Part shown: one piece after another, positions 8,301-18,562 of the stretch
Position numbering within the stretch: position 1 is the stretch's first letter
Layout of the letters: every line of letters starts with the position of its first letter
NCBI RefSeq assembly: GCF_020711235.1
Contig: NZ_JAJFAV010000003.1
Coordinates: 372,001-436,000, forward strand
Source: Hymenobacter sp. 15J16-1T3B
GTDB lineage: Bacteria; Bacteroidota; Bacteroidia; Cytophagales; Hymenobacteraceae
Reading direction: 5' to 3'
Length of the DNA: 64,000 bases
Position numbers and translations under genes: made by a program
Notes under the pieces: generated by a model
What the model saw: only the letters and a program-made list of their open reading frames with translations
Told to the model about the DNA's origin: nothing
The model's database searches: none

Positions 8301-9155
8301 TTACTCCGTCAGCAAGGAGAAGTACAGGCTGGGCTGCATGGGGTGGATGGTCCAGAGGGCCTGGCTGTTTTCGCGCTCCACCATGGTCTGCTTCGGGTCG
8401 CGCTTGACGGGGATGCTGAAATACTTGTTTTCGGGCTTGCTCGTCTCGCTTTGCAGCCACTGAAGGGTGGCCACCACAGGCTGCGCGGCCAGGGCAATTT
8501 GGTAGGGGCGCAGGTCCAGCGTCACCCAGCCTTTCTGCCAGCGCACCACCTTCAACTGCACGTCCTGGCTGAGCAGGGGCTTGCCGGGGCGGCCGTTTTC
8601 CAGGGCGTAGAGGTTGAGGCGGAAGCGCAGGTGCTCGTAGGTGTTGTCGAAGAAAAACACGTGCAGCTCCTCCAGCAAGGCCGGCTTAGGAGGCGTCAGC
8701 ACCGTGCCCAGCTCCCAGCCCCACTCCGTATCGACGGTTTCCAGGCCCGAGGAGCCGGCCATCCAGCGCACGTCGCCCTTGTCTTGGGTGCGGCCGAGCG
8801 TGGCCGGGTGCACCGGGCGGTGGGCAATCTGCACGGTCTGCAGGGTTTGCTGCTCGGGCGGGAGCTTGAACACCCGCTGCCCGGCCGCCAGCGCCGCCGG
8901 CGGCACCACCACGCGCCCGAAGCCCACGCTGGTGACAATGACGGTGTCGGTCAGGGCCGGCAGGCGCAGCACGTAGCGGCCTTGCTCGTCGGCCACGGTG
9001 CCCAGGCCGCGGCGGGGCACACCGAGGGTGGCGAAGGGGACAGGCAGGCCGGTTTGGGCGTTCAGGACCTGGCCTTGCAGCGGGGTGGGTTGGGCCAGGG
9101 CCGGGAGGGTGAGCAGGCCGAGAAGCGGGGCGGCAAGCAGCCGGCGGATAAGCAT
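8301..9155 (-). CDS. Exported carboxypeptidase-regulatory-like domain protein, 284 aa
   Basis: Residues 1-21 form a signal peptide ending A-L-A-Q. Residues about 25-105 are a CarboxypepD_reg-like beta-sandwich with the usual pattern GQVLNAQTGLPVPFATLGV, ADEQGRYVLRLP and VTSVGFG. Such domains usually mark secreted or outer-membrane-associated proteins in Bacteroidota. The remaining 180 residues are beta-rich and unassigned, with HVFFFDNTYEHLRFRLNLYA near the middle. Start at ATG 9155; a TTG codon directly before it is the alternative. The length agrees with the short non-TonB members. Function unknown. Confidence 0.85.
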   Translation of the reverse strand: MLIRRLLAAPLLGLLTLPALAQPTPLQGQVLNAQTGLPVPFATLGVPRRGLGTVADEQGRYVLRLPALTDTVIVTSVGFGRVVVPPAALAAGQRVFKLPPEQQTLQTVQIAHRPVHPATLGRTQDKGDVRWMAGSSGLETVDTEWGWELGTVLTPPKPALLEELHVFFFDNTYEHLRFRLNLYALENGRPGKPLLSQDVQLKVVRWQKGWVTLDLRPYQIALAAQPVVATLQWLQSETSKPENKYFSIPVKRDPKQTMVERENSQALWTIHPMQPSLYFSLLTE

Positions 9156-9330
9156 CAAAGCAGAAATAGGAAAACGAGCAATGGGCGGAAGCGGGCCCGA
9201 AGGGTTGCGCCGGCGGCGGTAAAAGTAGCCGTTCGGGGTGGGTGGGGGCTACGCGGTTGCGCCCGGCAGGGTTGGGGCCGCAATGCCGCGGCGGCTGCCA
9301 ATGCCGTGCCAGCCGCCGTTCCTGAGACGC

Positions 9331-10455
9331 TCAGCGGCGCGGCGCCCGCACTTGCAGCTGCGCCCGCCCGGTTGAGAGCCACACCCGTTCCGGCCCGAAA
9401 AACGCGTACGGCTGGGCCGCGGAGCCCACTGGCAGCCGCTCCTGCTGCCAGCTGCGGCCCGCGTCGGGGCTGCGGTAGAAGCGGTAAACCGGCTGCTGGG
9501 GCTGGTCGGCGGCGAGCAGCACCGAAACGCTGGAACCCGCTAGGTGCAGGGCTACCGGCCGCAGCCGCTCCCCGTGGGTTGGCACGAAGCGGTGCACTTC
9601 GGTATAGCGGCCCGTGCGCGCCGCGCGCTGCAGCAGCCGGGCGCTGCCGTCGGCGGCGGCACTGACCAGCCAAAGGTTGCCGGCGGCGTCGAGCAGGGGC
9701 GCGGCTTCGACGTGGCCGCCCGGAATGGCTTCGACGGTTACGGCCCCGCTGCGCCAATTGACGTGGGCCAGCGAATCCGCAAACCGGCGGGGCGGCCCGG
9801 GCGGCGCGAGTAGCAGCCAGGCCGTGCCGCCCGGGGCCGCTACGCCGTCGAGGGCGGGTACGGGCCGCCGCAGCCGCGCCGGCTGCCAGCTGCGGCCGCC
9901 ATTGGCCGTGTGATACAGCACGGGCGGGGCGGGGGGCGGCGCGTCGGTTGCCAGCACTAGCCCCTGGGCGGTGTCGGCGAAGGAAACGGTCAGCACCCGG
10001 CCGGGCACCGCCCGGCCTAGCAGCTGCCAGCTCAAGCCGCCGTCGGCGGAGCGCAGCAGCCGAGAGGTGTCGCGGGCGCTGCCGGAGGCGGCTTCCTGCA
10101 GCTCCACGGCGTAGGCCGTGCGCCCCGCGCGGGTGGCCAGGGTGAAGCGGCGGCCCTTGCCAATAACGTGCAGCTGCCAGCTGCGCCCGGCGTCGGTGGT
10201 GCGAAACACCGTGGACACTTGTTCGGCCGAAACGGTGCGCGTGCGGGCCGCCGCGTCGCTCCAGGCGCTGCCCAGCAGCAGGCCGGTGGAGTCGTCGAGG
10301 AAGAGCAGGGCGCCGGCGCGGTGGTTGGCCAGCGGAAAGCCGGTGGGCGAAATCAACTGCCAGGACGCCGCCGGGGAAGAGCAGGCGGCCAGTCCCGCAG
10401 CCGCAGTGGTGGCGGAAAGGGCAACTCGCCGCGCCCAATGGAAAAACCGAAGCAT
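9331..10455 (-). CDS. Lipoprotein with Asp-box (BNR-like) beta-propeller repeats, 374 aa
   Basis: An N-terminal lipoprotein signal (GLAACSSPAAS) is followed by a propeller with at least four Asp-box motifs of the form S/T-x-D/N-x-G-x-x-W: TTDAGRSW, SADGGLSW, TANGGRSW and SPDAGRSW. The architecture matches the sialidase/YCF48-like propeller proteins that are abundant in Bacteroidota. No sialidase catalytic residues (arginine triad, FRIP) are seen, so an enzymatic role is not supported. Start at ATG 10455. A long overlapping frame at 9155-10438 is a low-complexity shadow. Confidence 0.85.
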   Translation of the reverse strand: MLRFFHWARRVALSATTAAAGLAACSSPAASWQLISPTGFPLANHRAGALLFLDDSTGLLLGSAWSDAAARTRTVSAEQVSTVFRTTDAGRSWQLHVIGKGRRFTLATRAGRTAYAVELQEAASGSARDTSRLLRSADGGLSWQLLGRAVPGRVLTVSFADTAQGLVLATDAPPPAPPVLYHTANGGRSWQPARLRRPVPALDGVAAPGGTAWLLLAPPGPPRRFADSLAHVNWRSGAVTVEAIPGGHVEAAPLLDAAGNLWLVSAAADGSARLLQRAARTGRYTEVHRFVPTHGERLRPVALHLAGSSVSVLLAADQPQQPVYRFYRSPDAGRSWQQERLPVGSAAQPYAFFGPERVWLSTGRAQLQVRAPRR

Positions 10456-10536
10456 GGCGGCAAAGTAAATACCGGCGACAGTTCAGCGCCGCGTCCCTGG
10501 CCCTGGCAGATGCCCAGGCAGCAAACCAGGGAAGCC

Positions 10537-10582
10537 GCGACGCCCCGCCCGCCGACTCTGGCGAGCCGGCGGCGGGGCGCCT
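10537..10582 (-). terminator. GC-rich hairpin downstream of the 10666-11019 gene
   Basis: Inverted arms (GACGCCCCGCCCGCCG and CGGCGGCGGGGCGCC) flank an 11-base loop. There is no T-run, so it may work as a weak or processed 3' end for the minus-strand gene at 10666-11019. Confidence 0.5.
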
Positions 10583-10665
10583 TTGAGCGAGTTTGGAGTT
10601 GGTCTAAAAGAGCTCTGAAACATTATGCTCCGACAAGCTCAGCAGGGCCAACACCAACCACGCAC

Positions 10666-11019
10666 TTACTTCGCGGCCTGCTTTTCCAGCGCCTGCTCCA
10701 GCTCGTCGGCGGCTCGTTCGATGTCGTGGTAGCCTTGCTGAGCCGCGCGCTCCTTGGCCGCCAGCAGTCCGTCGCGGTGCACGGTTTTGAAGTCGCCGAA
10801 GGGGAATTTGTAGCGGCCTTTGGTGTCTTCGCCCAGGGAGGTGTCCTCGCCCAGGTGCCACTTGGCGTACTCCTCGATTTCGTGCTTGGCGAGGTACTTG
10901 TTTTCGGCGGCCGTGTCGGGGTTGTGCTCCCGCCAGTGGCCGGAGTCGTTCTTGAACTTGCCCTCTTTGATAAGCTGTTTGGCGTAGCGGACGGCGGCTT
11001 GGTTGAGTGTTACGGACAT
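10666..11019 (-). CDS. Conserved hypothetical protein, 117 aa
   Basis: Small soluble protein that begins MSVTLNQAAVRYAKQLIKEG and ends in a charged helical tail (ERAADELEQALEKQ). I recognise this N-terminus as a conserved Bacteroidota family without a known function. It has no signal peptide. The ATG at 11019 is chosen because the conserved segment starts there; the upstream frame to 11163 is not conserved in appearance. The middle carries GHWREHNPDTAAENKYLAKH and FPFGDFKTVHRDGLLAAK. The gene is alone, with a hairpin downstream. Confidence 0.75.
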   Translation of the reverse strand: MSVTLNQAAVRYAKQLIKEGKFKNDSGHWREHNPDTAAENKYLAKHEIEEYAKWHLGEDTSLGEDTKGRYKFPFGDFKTVHRDGLLAAKERAAQQGYHDIERAADELEQALEKQAAK

Positions 11020-11270
11020 AGCGCTTGGGGAAGTTGGGTCAACTCCGCAGTACGCGGCCGGACCGCCGGCCGTTAACGTTGAGCTAAGCGCGGCTAGCGG
11101 GCTTGCTGGTGTGTCAGGCTTCGGCAACCGCCGCCCAATACGTGCACGCTTATAGCATTCCAAGACTAGCCGTTATCGAGCAGTTAATAATACCATTAGG
11201 GCTCTACGTTGAAAGAGCTGTTTATGCAGTCTTAAGGGGAAAACAAACGCGCTACCAAGCCTACTTTGGT

Positions 11271-13118
11271 TTACACAAACTGGTGCCCTTGGGGCTGGCC
11301 GGCGCGGCGGGCGTCCAGGTCGCGGTTGAGCTGAAACGCGGCGCTGATCAGGGCCAGGTGCGTAAAGGCCTGCGGGTAGTTGCCGATTTGCTCCCCCTCG
11401 GGCCCGATCTGCTCCGAATAGAGCCCCAGCGGCGAAGCAAAGCCCAGCAGCTTCTCAAACAGCAGCCGCGCTTTATCAATCTGCCCGGCCCGCGAGAGGT
11501 TTTCGATAAACCAGAACGAGCACATGGTAAAGGCGCCTTCCTGCCCGCGCAGCCCGTCGGTGGCCCCGTCCTCGGCGCGGTAGCGAAACATGAGCGAGTC
11601 GAGCACCAGCTCCTGCTCGATGGTGCGCAGCGTGGCCTGCCAGCGCGGCTCGGCGGGGCTGAACATGCGCATCAGCGGCAAGAGCAGCACCGAGGCGTCG
11701 AGCACCTGGCTGCCGCGGTACTGCACGAAGGCCTGCCGCTCCTCGCTCCAGAAGTTGTGGTAGACTTCCTGGTAAATCTCGTCGCGAATGCGGTGCCACT
11801 CCACCAGCGGGGCCGGAAAAGACCGGTCGCGGGCAATGCGGATGGCGCGGTCCAGGGCCACCCAGCACATGAGCTTGCCCGAAATAAACGGCCGCTCCTC
11901 GTCGCGCACTTCCCAGATGCCGTGGTCGGGCCGCTGCCAGTTGTCGGCCACGAAGTTGACCAAGCGGCACAGGTGCTGCCAAAAGTCGAAGGTGATGGCG
12001 CCGCCGTAGCGGTTGTAGAGGTACACCGTGTCGAGCAGCTCGCCGTAGATGTCGAGCTGAAACTGCCGGGCGGCGCCGTTGCCGATGCGCACCGGCTGCG
12101 AGTCGCGGTAGCCGCTCAGGTGGGGCAGCTCCTGTTCGGGCAGTTCCGCGTTGCCGTCGACGGCGTACATCAGCTGCAGGTCGCCGGCTTCGGGCAGCTC
12201 CACGCAGCGCTCCATGATCCAGCGCAGAAAGGCCTTCGACTCTTCCATAAAGCCCAGGCGCAGGAAGGCGTACATGGTAAAGGCCGCGTCGCGAATCCAG
12301 GTGTAGCGGTAGTCCCAGTTGCGCACCCCGCCGATGCTTTCGGGCAGGGCAAAGGTGGCGGCGGCCACCGTGGAGCCGTGCTGCAGGGAGGTGAGCAGCT
12401 TCAAAGTAATGGCCGAGCGCAGCACCGTTTCGCGCCAGCGGCCGGTGTAGGAGCTCTTTTCCACCCAGTTCTGCCAGAAGTGCAGCGTGTCCTGAAAGGC
12501 GCCCTCGGCGTAGTGCGCCAGGTCGCCGGGAATAAACGCGGGGTCGTCGACGGGCGTGGCCTCGATGACGAAGCTGGCCGTGTCGCCGGCGCGCAGCGTC
12601 CACTCGCCGGTGGCTGCGCCGTCGGCCACGCGTAGGGGCTGGTCGGCGAGCAGGCGGAACTGCCGGGCGTCGGGCCCCAGGCTGCGGAACAGCAAGCTGC
12701 CGTCGGGCTGGGGCACTACCTCGTGGGGCTGGCGGGCGTAGTCGAAGCTGGGGGCGCAGCGCAGCCGAAACGTCAGCTCGCCCTTCACCAGGCGCAGCTT
12801 GCGCACCACGGCGCAGTTCTGGCCCGGGTGCTTGATGGGCATGAAGTCGGTGAGCTCGGCAATGCCGGCGGCGCAGTAAAAGCGGGTAAGCAGCACGCCC
12901 GTATCGGGCAGGTAGAGCTGCTTGCTGCGCACCGCCTCGTCGGCCGGTCCGATCAGCCAGGAACCGCCCCGGTCCGCGTCGAGCAGGGCGGCAAAGACGG
13001 TGGGCGAGTCGAAGCGGGTGAAGGGCAGGTAATCCAGCGAGCCGGCCTTCGACACCAGCGCGACGGTGTGCAAGTTGCCAATCAGGCCATATTCTTCCAG
13101 CGGGGGATACTGCGGCAT
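11271..13118 (-). CDS. Glycoside hydrolase family 15 protein, 615 aa
   Basis: GH15-family alpha-glucosidase or trehalase-like enzyme. The N-terminal beta-sandwich (about 1-230) starts [19 protein letters not shown] and [13 protein letters not shown], the pattern of bacterial GH15 enzymes with a trehalase-type N-terminal domain. The C-terminal (alpha/alpha)6 barrel includes [20 protein letters not shown], where [14 protein letters not shown] is the family signature, then [13 protein letters not shown] and [19 protein letters not shown], which places acidic residues at the active site. Predicted cytoplasmic; no signal peptide. Start at ATG 13118 (a TTG at 13124 is the alternative). The substrate (trehalose, glucosides) cannot be fixed from the sequence. 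Confidence 0.9.
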   Translation of the reverse strand: MPQYPPLEEYGLIGNLHTVALVSKAGSLDYLPFTRFDSPTVFAALLDADRGGSWLIGPADEAVRSKQLYLPDTGVLLTRFYCAAGIAELTDFMPIKHPGQNCAVVRKLRLVKGELTFRLRCAPSFDYARQPHEVVPQPDGSLLFRSLGPDARQFRLLADQPLRVADGAATGEWTLRAGDTASFVIEATPVDDPAFIPGDLAHYAEGAFQDTLHFWQNWVEKSSYTGRWRETVLRSAITLKLLTSLQHGSTVAAATFALPESIGGVRNWDYRYTWIRDAAFTMYAFLRLGFMEESKAFLRWIMERCVELPEAGDLQLMYAVDGNAELPEQELPHLSGYRDSQPVRIGNGAARQFQLDIYGELLDTVYLYNRYGGAITFDFWQHLCRLVNFVADNWQRPDHGIWEVRDEERPFISGKLMCWVALDRAIRIARDRSFPAPLVEWHRIRDEIYQEVYHNFWSEERQAFVQYRGSQVLDASVLLLPLMRMFSPAEPRWQATLRTIEQELVLDSLMFRYRAEDGATDGLRGQEGAFTMCSFWFIENLSRAGQIDKARLLFEKLLGFASPLGLYSEQIGPEGEQIGNYPQAFTHLALISAAFQLNRDLDARRAGQPQGHQFV

Positions 13119-13256
13119 ATACAACGGGGCAGGCGAGGGAATACCCGCTTCCTACGCAAGCCCGGGCCGGACCGCCGTGTCCGGGCGCACAAACTCCGCC
13201 TTTCACCGGCTAGCAACTCCGCCGCCGAAGCGCGTATCTGCCGGCTGCTACGCTTT

Positions 13257-13982
13257 ATGTTGATACCGATGATTCGTTCGATTCTGCGTGTTAACAGCTC
13301 ATGCGCACTGGCCGGGCTGCTCGGCTGCGCGCCGCTGCTGCGCGTCACGCTGGGCTTCAAGCCGCCCCAGCCCGAAACCACGGCCAGCCAGCTGGCTTAC
13401 GCCCAAGCGCTGGGCCTGCCGCCGGCGCAAGTGGCCTTGGCCCGGCCCGCGTTTGTGCTCGACCACCGCCGCGACACCCTCCTCTACGCCAACCCCAACG
13501 CGAACCGCGGCCTGTACATCGGCGGGGGTAAGGTGCAGCGGTAGGATACCGTGCCGGTCGACTTTTCCTTTCCGACCGTGCTGCTCTTCGACGCCCAGGG
13601 CCGCGGCCTGCGCCTAGCCCCCGACAACCAGTGCGCCCCGGGCAAGTACAGCATCGTGAAGCCGGCCATAGCGCAGCTGAACCAGCCCCTGCGCGTCGAC
13701 GCGCGCCGGTACAACGCCGATTTCGACGCCGTGGCCGCCGGCTTCACTACCGCCGACGGGCAGCCGCTGACTTTTGCGCGCGTGCAAAACGGCAGCCGGC
13801 TGTACGTGGGGCTGTTCGGCATCCAAAACTGGGACCGGGAAACGCGCAAGCAACTCGCGCTGCTGCAAGCCGAGCTAAGCAAGCTGCCGCCCGGCCAGGC
13901 GCAAGTGCTGTACTTCAACTGCGACTTGAGCCCGGAAGCTTGGGCCGAGATGCAACGGGGCAAGCTCAAGAAGGCCCAGTAG
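13257..13982 (+). pseudogene. Lipoprotein gene interrupted by an in-frame TAG
   Basis: One reading frame runs from ATG 13257 to TAA/TAG at 13980-13982 with a single internal stop, TAG at 13542-13544. The first part has a lipoprotein signal (SCALAGLLGCAPLL) and the segment TLLYANPNANRGLYIGGGKV. Directly after the TAG the same frame continues DTVPVDFSFPTVLLFDAQ and stays coding-like to the end (YVGLFGIQNWDRETRKQLAL). A single base change to TAC or CAG would restore a 241-codon gene. No family recognised. It may be a true pseudogene, a recent nonsense mutation or a sequencing error. Without readthrough only an 89-95 residue lipoprotein would be made; a separate start at 13551 could express the second half without a signal. 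Confidence 0.7.
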
Positions 13983-13991
13983 TAGGTAGGC

Positions 13992-14843
13992 TTAGCCGAA
14001 GTGCACGCCCGGGCCCAGTACCACCCGCGCCGCCGCCAGCGCCAGCAGCACCAGCACCGCCAGGCCCGCCGCAAACCGGGTCTTTTGCGGCATTTCCACG
14101 GTAAACGCAAACAGCTCGTTGCTGCTGCTCACCGCCAGCGGGGCCAGGGCCACGAACAAGGTGGCCAGGTGCAGCCCCTCGTTGACGCTTAGGTGCGGAA
14201 ACTTGGCCAGGGCAATCAGCGCCGAGCCCAGCAGCCAGGGCAAAAACAGCGTGGCCCAGAGCAGCCGGCGGCGCTGCTCAAAGCGCATGAGCGTGCGCGA
14301 GTCGTGGCTCTGCAAAAACAGCGGGGCCGCCAGGTAGCCCAGTGCCAGCAGCACCAGGCCGCTGAGCACGGCCACCGCCACGTTGACGGCGTTGCCGGCC
14401 AAAAACACCCAGCTCGGCACAAACCAGAAGCCCGACTCGGTAATGGTGTCGGCCACCATGGCGCCGAAAAACAGGTTGAGCCCGTGCAGCACCAGCCACA
14501 GCAGGTACTGCTTGAGCAGGCCGCGCCGCAGCCGGGCCCGCTGCCAAAACCACAGCGCCGCCACCACCGCCAGCAGCAGGCACACCAGCGGCCCCACGCT
14601 GTACACGGCCACCACCGCCTGCCGCCACCACGCCGTGTCGGCAATGCGGAACTGAATGCGGCTCAGGCCCCAAATGCCCGGAATGCGCAGCTGCCGGGCC
14701 ATGAGCACGGTGGCCAGCCGGAAGGCCGTGTCGGCCGTGAGGTAGGCCAGCACGAAAAGCAGGGTGGAGTTGCAAGCGGCAATCAGCGTCTTCTGGCCGA
14801 GGTCGGTGGAAGCGGGCTGAACGGAGGTATCGGTGGCGGACAT
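13992..14843 (-). CDS. Multi-pass membrane protein, 283 aa
   Basis: Polytopic inner-membrane protein with about eight hydrophobic segments, for example STLLFVLAYLTADTAFRLA, VGPLVCLLLAVVAALWF, LLWLVLHGLNLFFGAMVADT and GLAVLVLLALAAARVVL. Charged positively rich loops (RARLRRGLLK, RFEQRRRLLW) separate them. The ATG at 14843 is chosen because the first 15 residues then lead directly into the first segment. The frame upstream to 16901 on this strand is antisense to lepA and is a shadow. I do not recognise the family and can only say integral membrane protein of unknown function. Confidence 0.75.
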   Translation of the reverse strand: MSATDTSVQPASTDLGQKTLIAACNSTLLFVLAYLTADTAFRLATVLMARQLRIPGIWGLSRIQFRIADTAWWRQAVVAVYSVGPLVCLLLAVVAALWFWQRARLRRGLLKQYLLWLVLHGLNLFFGAMVADTITESGFWFVPSWVFLAGNAVNVAVAVLSGLVLLALGYLAAPLFLQSHDSRTLMRFEQRRRLLWATLFLPWLLGSALIALAKFPHLSVNEGLHLATLFVALAPLAVSSSNELFAFTVEMPQKTRFAAGLAVLVLLALAAARVVLGPGVHFG

Positions 14844-14972
14844 GGCGGGGGGAACTAGCGCGAATGTAAGCGGGTTGGCCTCGTACTGCCAAGCAGCAAA
14901 GCCGCCCGCCGGTAGCATTTGCCGGCCGAAAGCCCTACCTTCGCGGTTGCATACAGCCTTTATTACCCCCGA

Positions 14973-16760
14973 GTGAAGAACATTCGCAACTTCTGCATCA
15001 TCGCCCACATCGACCACGGCAAAAGCACGCTGGCCGACCGCCTGCTGGAATTTACCAGCACGGTGAGTCAGCGCGAGATGCAGGCGCAATTGCTCGACAA
15101 CATGGATCTGGAGCGGGAGCGGGGCATCACCATCAAGAGCCACGCCATCCAGATGCAGTTCCCCTACAAGGGGGAAATGTACACGCTCAACCTCATTGAT
15201 ACCCCCGGCCACGTCGACTTCAGCTACGAAGTGTCGCGCTCCATTGCCGCCTGCGAAGGCGCCTTGCTGATCGTCGACGCCTCGCAGGGCATCGAAGCCC
15301 AGACGATTTCCAACCTGTACCTCGCCATCGGGGCCGACCTGGAAATCATTCCGGTGCTCAACAAAATTGACCTGCCGCACGCCATGCCGGAGGAGGTCAC
15401 CGACGAAATTGTGGACCTGATCGGCTGCAAGCCCGAGGACATCATCCACGCTTCGGGCAAAACCGGCATCGGCATCGAGGCCATTCTCAACGCCATCGTG
15501 GAGCGCGTGCCCGCGCCCTCCGGCGACCCGGAAGCCCCGCTGCAAGCGCTGATTTTCGACTCGGTATTCAACTCCTACCGCGGCATCGAAGTGCTGTTCC
15601 GCATCAAGAACGGCACCATGCGCAAGGGCGACAAGCTGCGCTTCATTGCCACCGGCAAGGAGTACGGCGCCGACGAAATCGGGGTGCTCAAGCTCAACCA
15701 GGAGCCGCGCGGCGAAATGTCGGCCGGCAACGTGGGCTACCTGATTTCGGGCATCAAGGAAGCGCGCGAAGTGAAAGTGGGCGACACCATCACCCACGTG
15801 GCGCGCCCCACCACCGAAGCCATTGTGGGCTTCGAGGACGTGAAGCCGATGGTATTCGCCGGCATTTATCCGGTAGACACGACCGAGTACGAAGAGCTGC
15901 GCTCCTGCATGGAGAAACTGCAGCTCAACGACGCCTCGCTGGTGTGGGAGCCCGAAACCTCGGCGGCCCTGGGCTTCGGCTTCCGCTGCGGCTTCCTGGG
16001 CATGCTGCACATGGAAATCGTGCAGGAGCGCCTGGAGCGCGAGTTCAACATGACCGTGATTACCACCGTGCCCTCGGTGCAGTTCAAGGTCATTTCGAAC
16101 CGCGACGAGCTCAAGATGGTATCGGCCCCGAGCGAAATGCCCGAGCCCAACCTCATCAAGCACATCGAGGAGCCCTACATCAAGGCGCAAATCATTACCG
16201 CCGCCGAGTTTGTGGGCCCGATTATCACTTTGTGCATGGAAAAGCGCGGCATCATCAAGGGCCAGTCGTACCTGACGTCCGAGCGGGTGGAGCTGTCGTT
16301 TGAGCTGCCGCTGTCCGAAATCGTGTTCGACTTCTTCGACAAGCTCAAGACCATTTCGCGCGGCTACGCCTCGCTGGACTACGAGCTGATCGGGTTCCGG
16401 CAGTCCGACATGGTGAAGCTGGACGTGATGCTCAACGGCGAGAAGGTGGACGCCTTGTCGGCCATCGTGCACCGCTCCAAGAGCTACGACTGGGGCAAGC
16501 GCCTCTGCGAAAAGCTCAAGGAGCTGCTGCCGCGCCAGATGTTCGAAATTGCCATTCAGGCCGCTATCGGGCAGAAAATCGTGGCCCGCGAAACCGTCAA
16601 GGCCCTGCGCAAAAACGTAATTGCCAAGTGCTACGGCGGCGATATTTCGCGGAAGCGCAAGCTGCTGGAAAAACAGAAAGAAGGTAAGAAACGGATGCGC
16701 CAGGTGGGCTCCGTGGAAATTCCCCAAGAGGCCTTTTTGGCCGTCCTCAAGATTGACTAA
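14973..16760 (+). CDS. lepA: Elongation factor 4 (LepA), 595 aa
   Basis: Translational GTPase that back-translocates stalled ribosomes. The GTG at 14973 gives the canonical start (V)[19 protein letters not shown]; the upstream frame is not conserved. Domains are the G domain (Walker [26 protein letters not shown]), domain II, the III/V EF-G-like domains ([20 protein letters not shown]) and the LepA-specific C-terminal domain. The length equals the family norm. A clear terminator follows at 16768-16796. The gene is not followed by lepB here, unlike in enterobacteria. Confidence 0.98.
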   Translation: MKNIRNFCIIAHIDHGKSTLADRLLEFTSTVSQREMQAQLLDNMDLERERGITIKSHAIQMQFPYKGEMYTLNLIDTPGHVDFSYEVSRSIAACEGALLIVDASQGIEAQTISNLYLAIGADLEIIPVLNKIDLPHAMPEEVTDEIVDLIGCKPEDIIHASGKTGIGIEAILNAIVERVPAPSGDPEAPLQALIFDSVFNSYRGIEVLFRIKNGTMRKGDKLRFIATGKEYGADEIGVLKLNQEPRGEMSAGNVGYLISGIKEAREVKVGDTITHVARPTTEAIVGFEDVKPMVFAGIYPVDTTEYEELRSCMEKLQLNDASLVWEPETSAALGFGFRCGFLGMLHMEIVQERLEREFNMTVITTVPSVQFKVISNRDELKMVSAPSEMPEPNLIKHIEEPYIKAQIITAAEFVGPIITLCMEKRGIIKGQSYLTSERVELSFELPLSEIVFDFFDKLKTISRGYASLDYELIGFRQSDMVKLDVMLNGEKVDALSAIVHRSKSYDWGKRLCEKLKELLPRQMFEIAIQAAIGQKIVARETVKALRKNVIAKCYGGDISRKRKLLEKQKEGKKRMRQVGSVEIPQEAFLAVLKID

Positions 16761-16767
16761 TGCACAA

Positions 16768-16796
16768 AACGCGGTTCCGATCGGGCCGCGTTTTTT
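16768..16796 (+). terminator. Rho-independent terminator of lepA
   Basis: Stem AACGCGG / CCGCGTT (16768-16774 with 16786-16792) around an 11-base loop, followed by six T. It begins 7 bases after the lepA stop. Confidence 0.85.
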
Positions 16797-16856
16797 GTTT
16801 CCTTTCACTTCATGCAATTCTTGCAAAAGCGCTGTGTGACCAACCCCACAATCCCC

Positions 16857-17042
16857 ATGAATAGCACCACGCTGACCCAGAACTGCACGAGCGAAGACCA
16901 ACTAGAACGCATCCGCCGCGGCCAGGAACTGCGCTTCCGCTGGCGCGACGACTGGCCCGTGCTGGAGCAGGCCATCCTCAAAGCCGGCCGCGAAGCCATT
17001 GCCCGCAACGCCGAAACGGCTACCGCCGCCAGCGAGAAGTAA
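16857..17042 (+). CDS. Hypothetical small protein, 61 aa
   Basis: Short frame starting at ATG 16857 (an ATG at 16812 is the longer alternative, adding 15 residues). It encodes a highly charged helical peptide: TSEDQLERIRRGQELRFRWR, then WPVLEQAILKAGREAIARNA. No signal peptide, no family known. Codon use looks coding (GC at third positions), and the next gene follows 31 bases later on the same strand, suggesting a two-gene unit. Confidence is moderate because of the length. Confidence 0.5.
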   Translation: MNSTTLTQNCTSEDQLERIRRGQELRFRWRDDWPVLEQAILKAGREAIARNAETATAASEK

Positions 17043-17073
17043 CCCCCCACCGCTTGCCCGCCGCGTACGGCCA

Positions 17074-17550
17074 ATGACGCCACAAGCCTTCCTACGCACC
17101 GAGGACCTACGCGCCCTGATAGCGCAGCTGGTCGGTACCCAGCCCTGGCGCAGCCGGGCGGGCAACGGCACCGGCTCCATCTTCACAATGGAGTTCGGGG
17201 AGCCGCTGCCCACCGATGCCACCCAAGGAGCGTTTTCGCTGATGGTGTACTGCGCCTGGCGAATCGTGCGCGGGGATGAGGTGCTGCTTAGCTGGCACGA
17301 CGACTCCGATGCAGTCCTGGCCCCGGGCCTGGCGGCGCTGGAAGGCCTTCCGGTAACTGCCGTTGAATTGTCGGCCTGGCGGGACCTGACCGTTCGTTTT
17401 GCCGACGGCCGGGCCCTGCACATCCTGAACGACTTCTCGCCTCATCAGGACTTCGACTGCAACTGGTTTGTTATCCACCAGGGTCGCCAGGCCTACGGGG
17501 TGCAGCCCGATAATACCATTGTGCTGGAGCCCGTTGGAGGCAAGGACTGA
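17074..17550 (+). CDS. Hypothetical protein, 158 aa
   Basis: Starts at ATG 17074 ([20 protein letters not shown]). The frame upstream to 16999 overlaps the previous gene and is ignored. The protein has a beta-rich core: [20 protein letters not shown], then [20 protein letters not shown] and [19 protein letters not shown]. This repeating strand pattern resembles cytoplasmic proteins that evaluate a small ligand or act as immunity proteins, but no family is assigned. No signal peptide. It lies 43 bases upstream of folD on the same strand and could be cotranscribed with it. Confidence 0.65.
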   Translation: MTPQAFLRTEDLRALIAQLVGTQPWRSRAGNGTGSIFTMEFGEPLPTDATQGAFSLMVYCAWRIVRGDEVLLSWHDDSDAVLAPGLAALEGLPVTAVELSAWRDLTVRFADGRALHILNDFSPHQDFDCNWFVIHQGRQAYGVQPDNTIVLEPVGGKD

Positions 17551-17593
17551 CCAACTGTCGGCCGCTCATTCCGAACACCAACCCTTCTCTCAT

Positions 17594-18505
17594 ATGACCA
17601 CTGCTCCCGACGCCACGACCTACCGCCTCATCGACGGCAAGCAGACCGCCGAGAACATCAAGCAGGAAATTGCCGCCGAGGTGACGCGCCTCCGCGAAGC
17701 CGGCCAGAAGGTGCCCCACCTCGCGGCCATCCTCGTGGGCCACGACGGCGGCTCTGAAACCTACGTGCGCAACAAAGTGCTGGCCTGCGAAGCCGTGGGC
17801 TTCGGCTCCACGCTGCTGCGCTTCGAGGATGACATCACCGAGGCCGCGCTGCTCCAGCAGGTGGAGGACCTGAACAACGACCCGGAAATCGACGGCTTCA
17901 TCGTGCAACTGCCCCTGCCCAAGCACATCGACCCGAACAAGGTCATCGAGGCCATCCGGCCGGAGAAGGACGTCGACGGGTTCCACCCCATGAACATCGG
18001 CCGCATGGTGGCCGGGCTGCCCGCGCTGCTGCCCGCCACGCCCTCGGGCATCGTGGAGCTGCTGCGCCGCTACGAGCTGCCCACCGACGGCAAGCACTGC
18101 GTGGTTATCGGACGTTCGAATATTGTGGGTACGCCTGTTAGCATCTTGCTGGCTAAGAACTTGGAGCCAGGTAACTGCACCGTTACTTTATGCCACTCGC
18201 GCACCCAGGACCTGGCCAGCATCACCCGCACCGCCGACATTCTGGTGGCGGCCCTGGGCCGTCCCGGCTTCGTGACGGCCGACATGGTGAAGCCCGGCGC
18301 GGTAGTCATCGACGTGGGCACCACGCGGGTGGAGGACGCCTCGAAGAAGTCGGGCTGGGCCCTGCGCGGCGACGTGGACTTTGCCGGCGTGGCCCCGCTG
18401 TGCTCCTATATCACCCCTGTGCCGGGTGGCGTCGGCCCAATGACCATTGCCATGCTGCTGCTGAACACGCTGCGCGCGGCCAAGGGCGAGGTGTACCCGC
18501 GCTAA
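17594..18505 (+). CDS. folD: FolD, methylene-THF dehydrogenase/cyclohydrolase, 303 aa
   Basis: Bifunctional cytosolic enzyme that oxidises 5,10-methylene-THF with NADP and hydrolyses the product to 10-formyl-THF. The start at ATG 17594 gives [20 protein letters not shown]; the upstream open frame overlaps the previous gene and is not conserved. Visible motifs are [10 protein letters not shown], with the active-site Tyr and Lys of the YVxxK pattern, [28 protein letters not shown], the dinucleotide site [15 protein letters not shown], and [13 protein letters not shown] near the C-terminus. Length is slightly above the usual 280-300. The candidate RNA element at 18563-18634 starts about 60 bases after the stop. 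Confidence 0.97.
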   Translation: MTTAPDATTYRLIDGKQTAENIKQEIAAEVTRLREAGQKVPHLAAILVGHDGGSETYVRNKVLACEAVGFGSTLLRFEDDITEAALLQQVEDLNNDPEIDGFIVQLPLPKHIDPNKVIEAIRPEKDVDGFHPMNIGRMVAGLPALLPATPSGIVELLRRYELPTDGKHCVVIGRSNIVGTPVSILLAKNLEPGNCTVTLCHSRTQDLASITRTADILVAALGRPGFVTADMVKPGAVVIDVGTTRVEDASKKSGWALRGDVDFAGVAPLCSYITPVPGGVGPMTIAMLLLNTLRAAKGEVYPR

Positions 18506-18529
18506 GGGCGGGCAAATGTCCCGCTGAAA

Positions 18530-18560
18530 TTGCCAGTTTCACCGGGGAATTGTATTTTTA
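18530..18560 (+). promoter_or_regulatory. Candidate Bacteroidota-type promoter upstream of the queE leader
   Basis: TTG at 18530-18532 and TATTTTTA at 18553-18560 are separated by 20 bases, close to the Bacteroidota -33/-7 consensus TTG-N19/20-TAnnTTTG; the -7 element matches at TA and TTT but ends in A. Transcription would begin at about 18566, exactly at the base of the hairpin element. Confidence 0.5.
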
Positions 18561-18562
18561 AG

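Noticed and set aside
9155-10438. 427-codon minus-strand frame overlapping the Asp-box lipoprotein
   Set aside because: The alternative frame is Arg/Ala-rich low complexity with no signal peptide; the frame at 9331-10455 has lipobox and Asp boxes.
13992-16901. Minus-strand frame of 969 codons across lepA
   Set aside because: Only the part from 13992 to 14843 is a real membrane protein. The remaining part is antisense to lepA and lacks homology.
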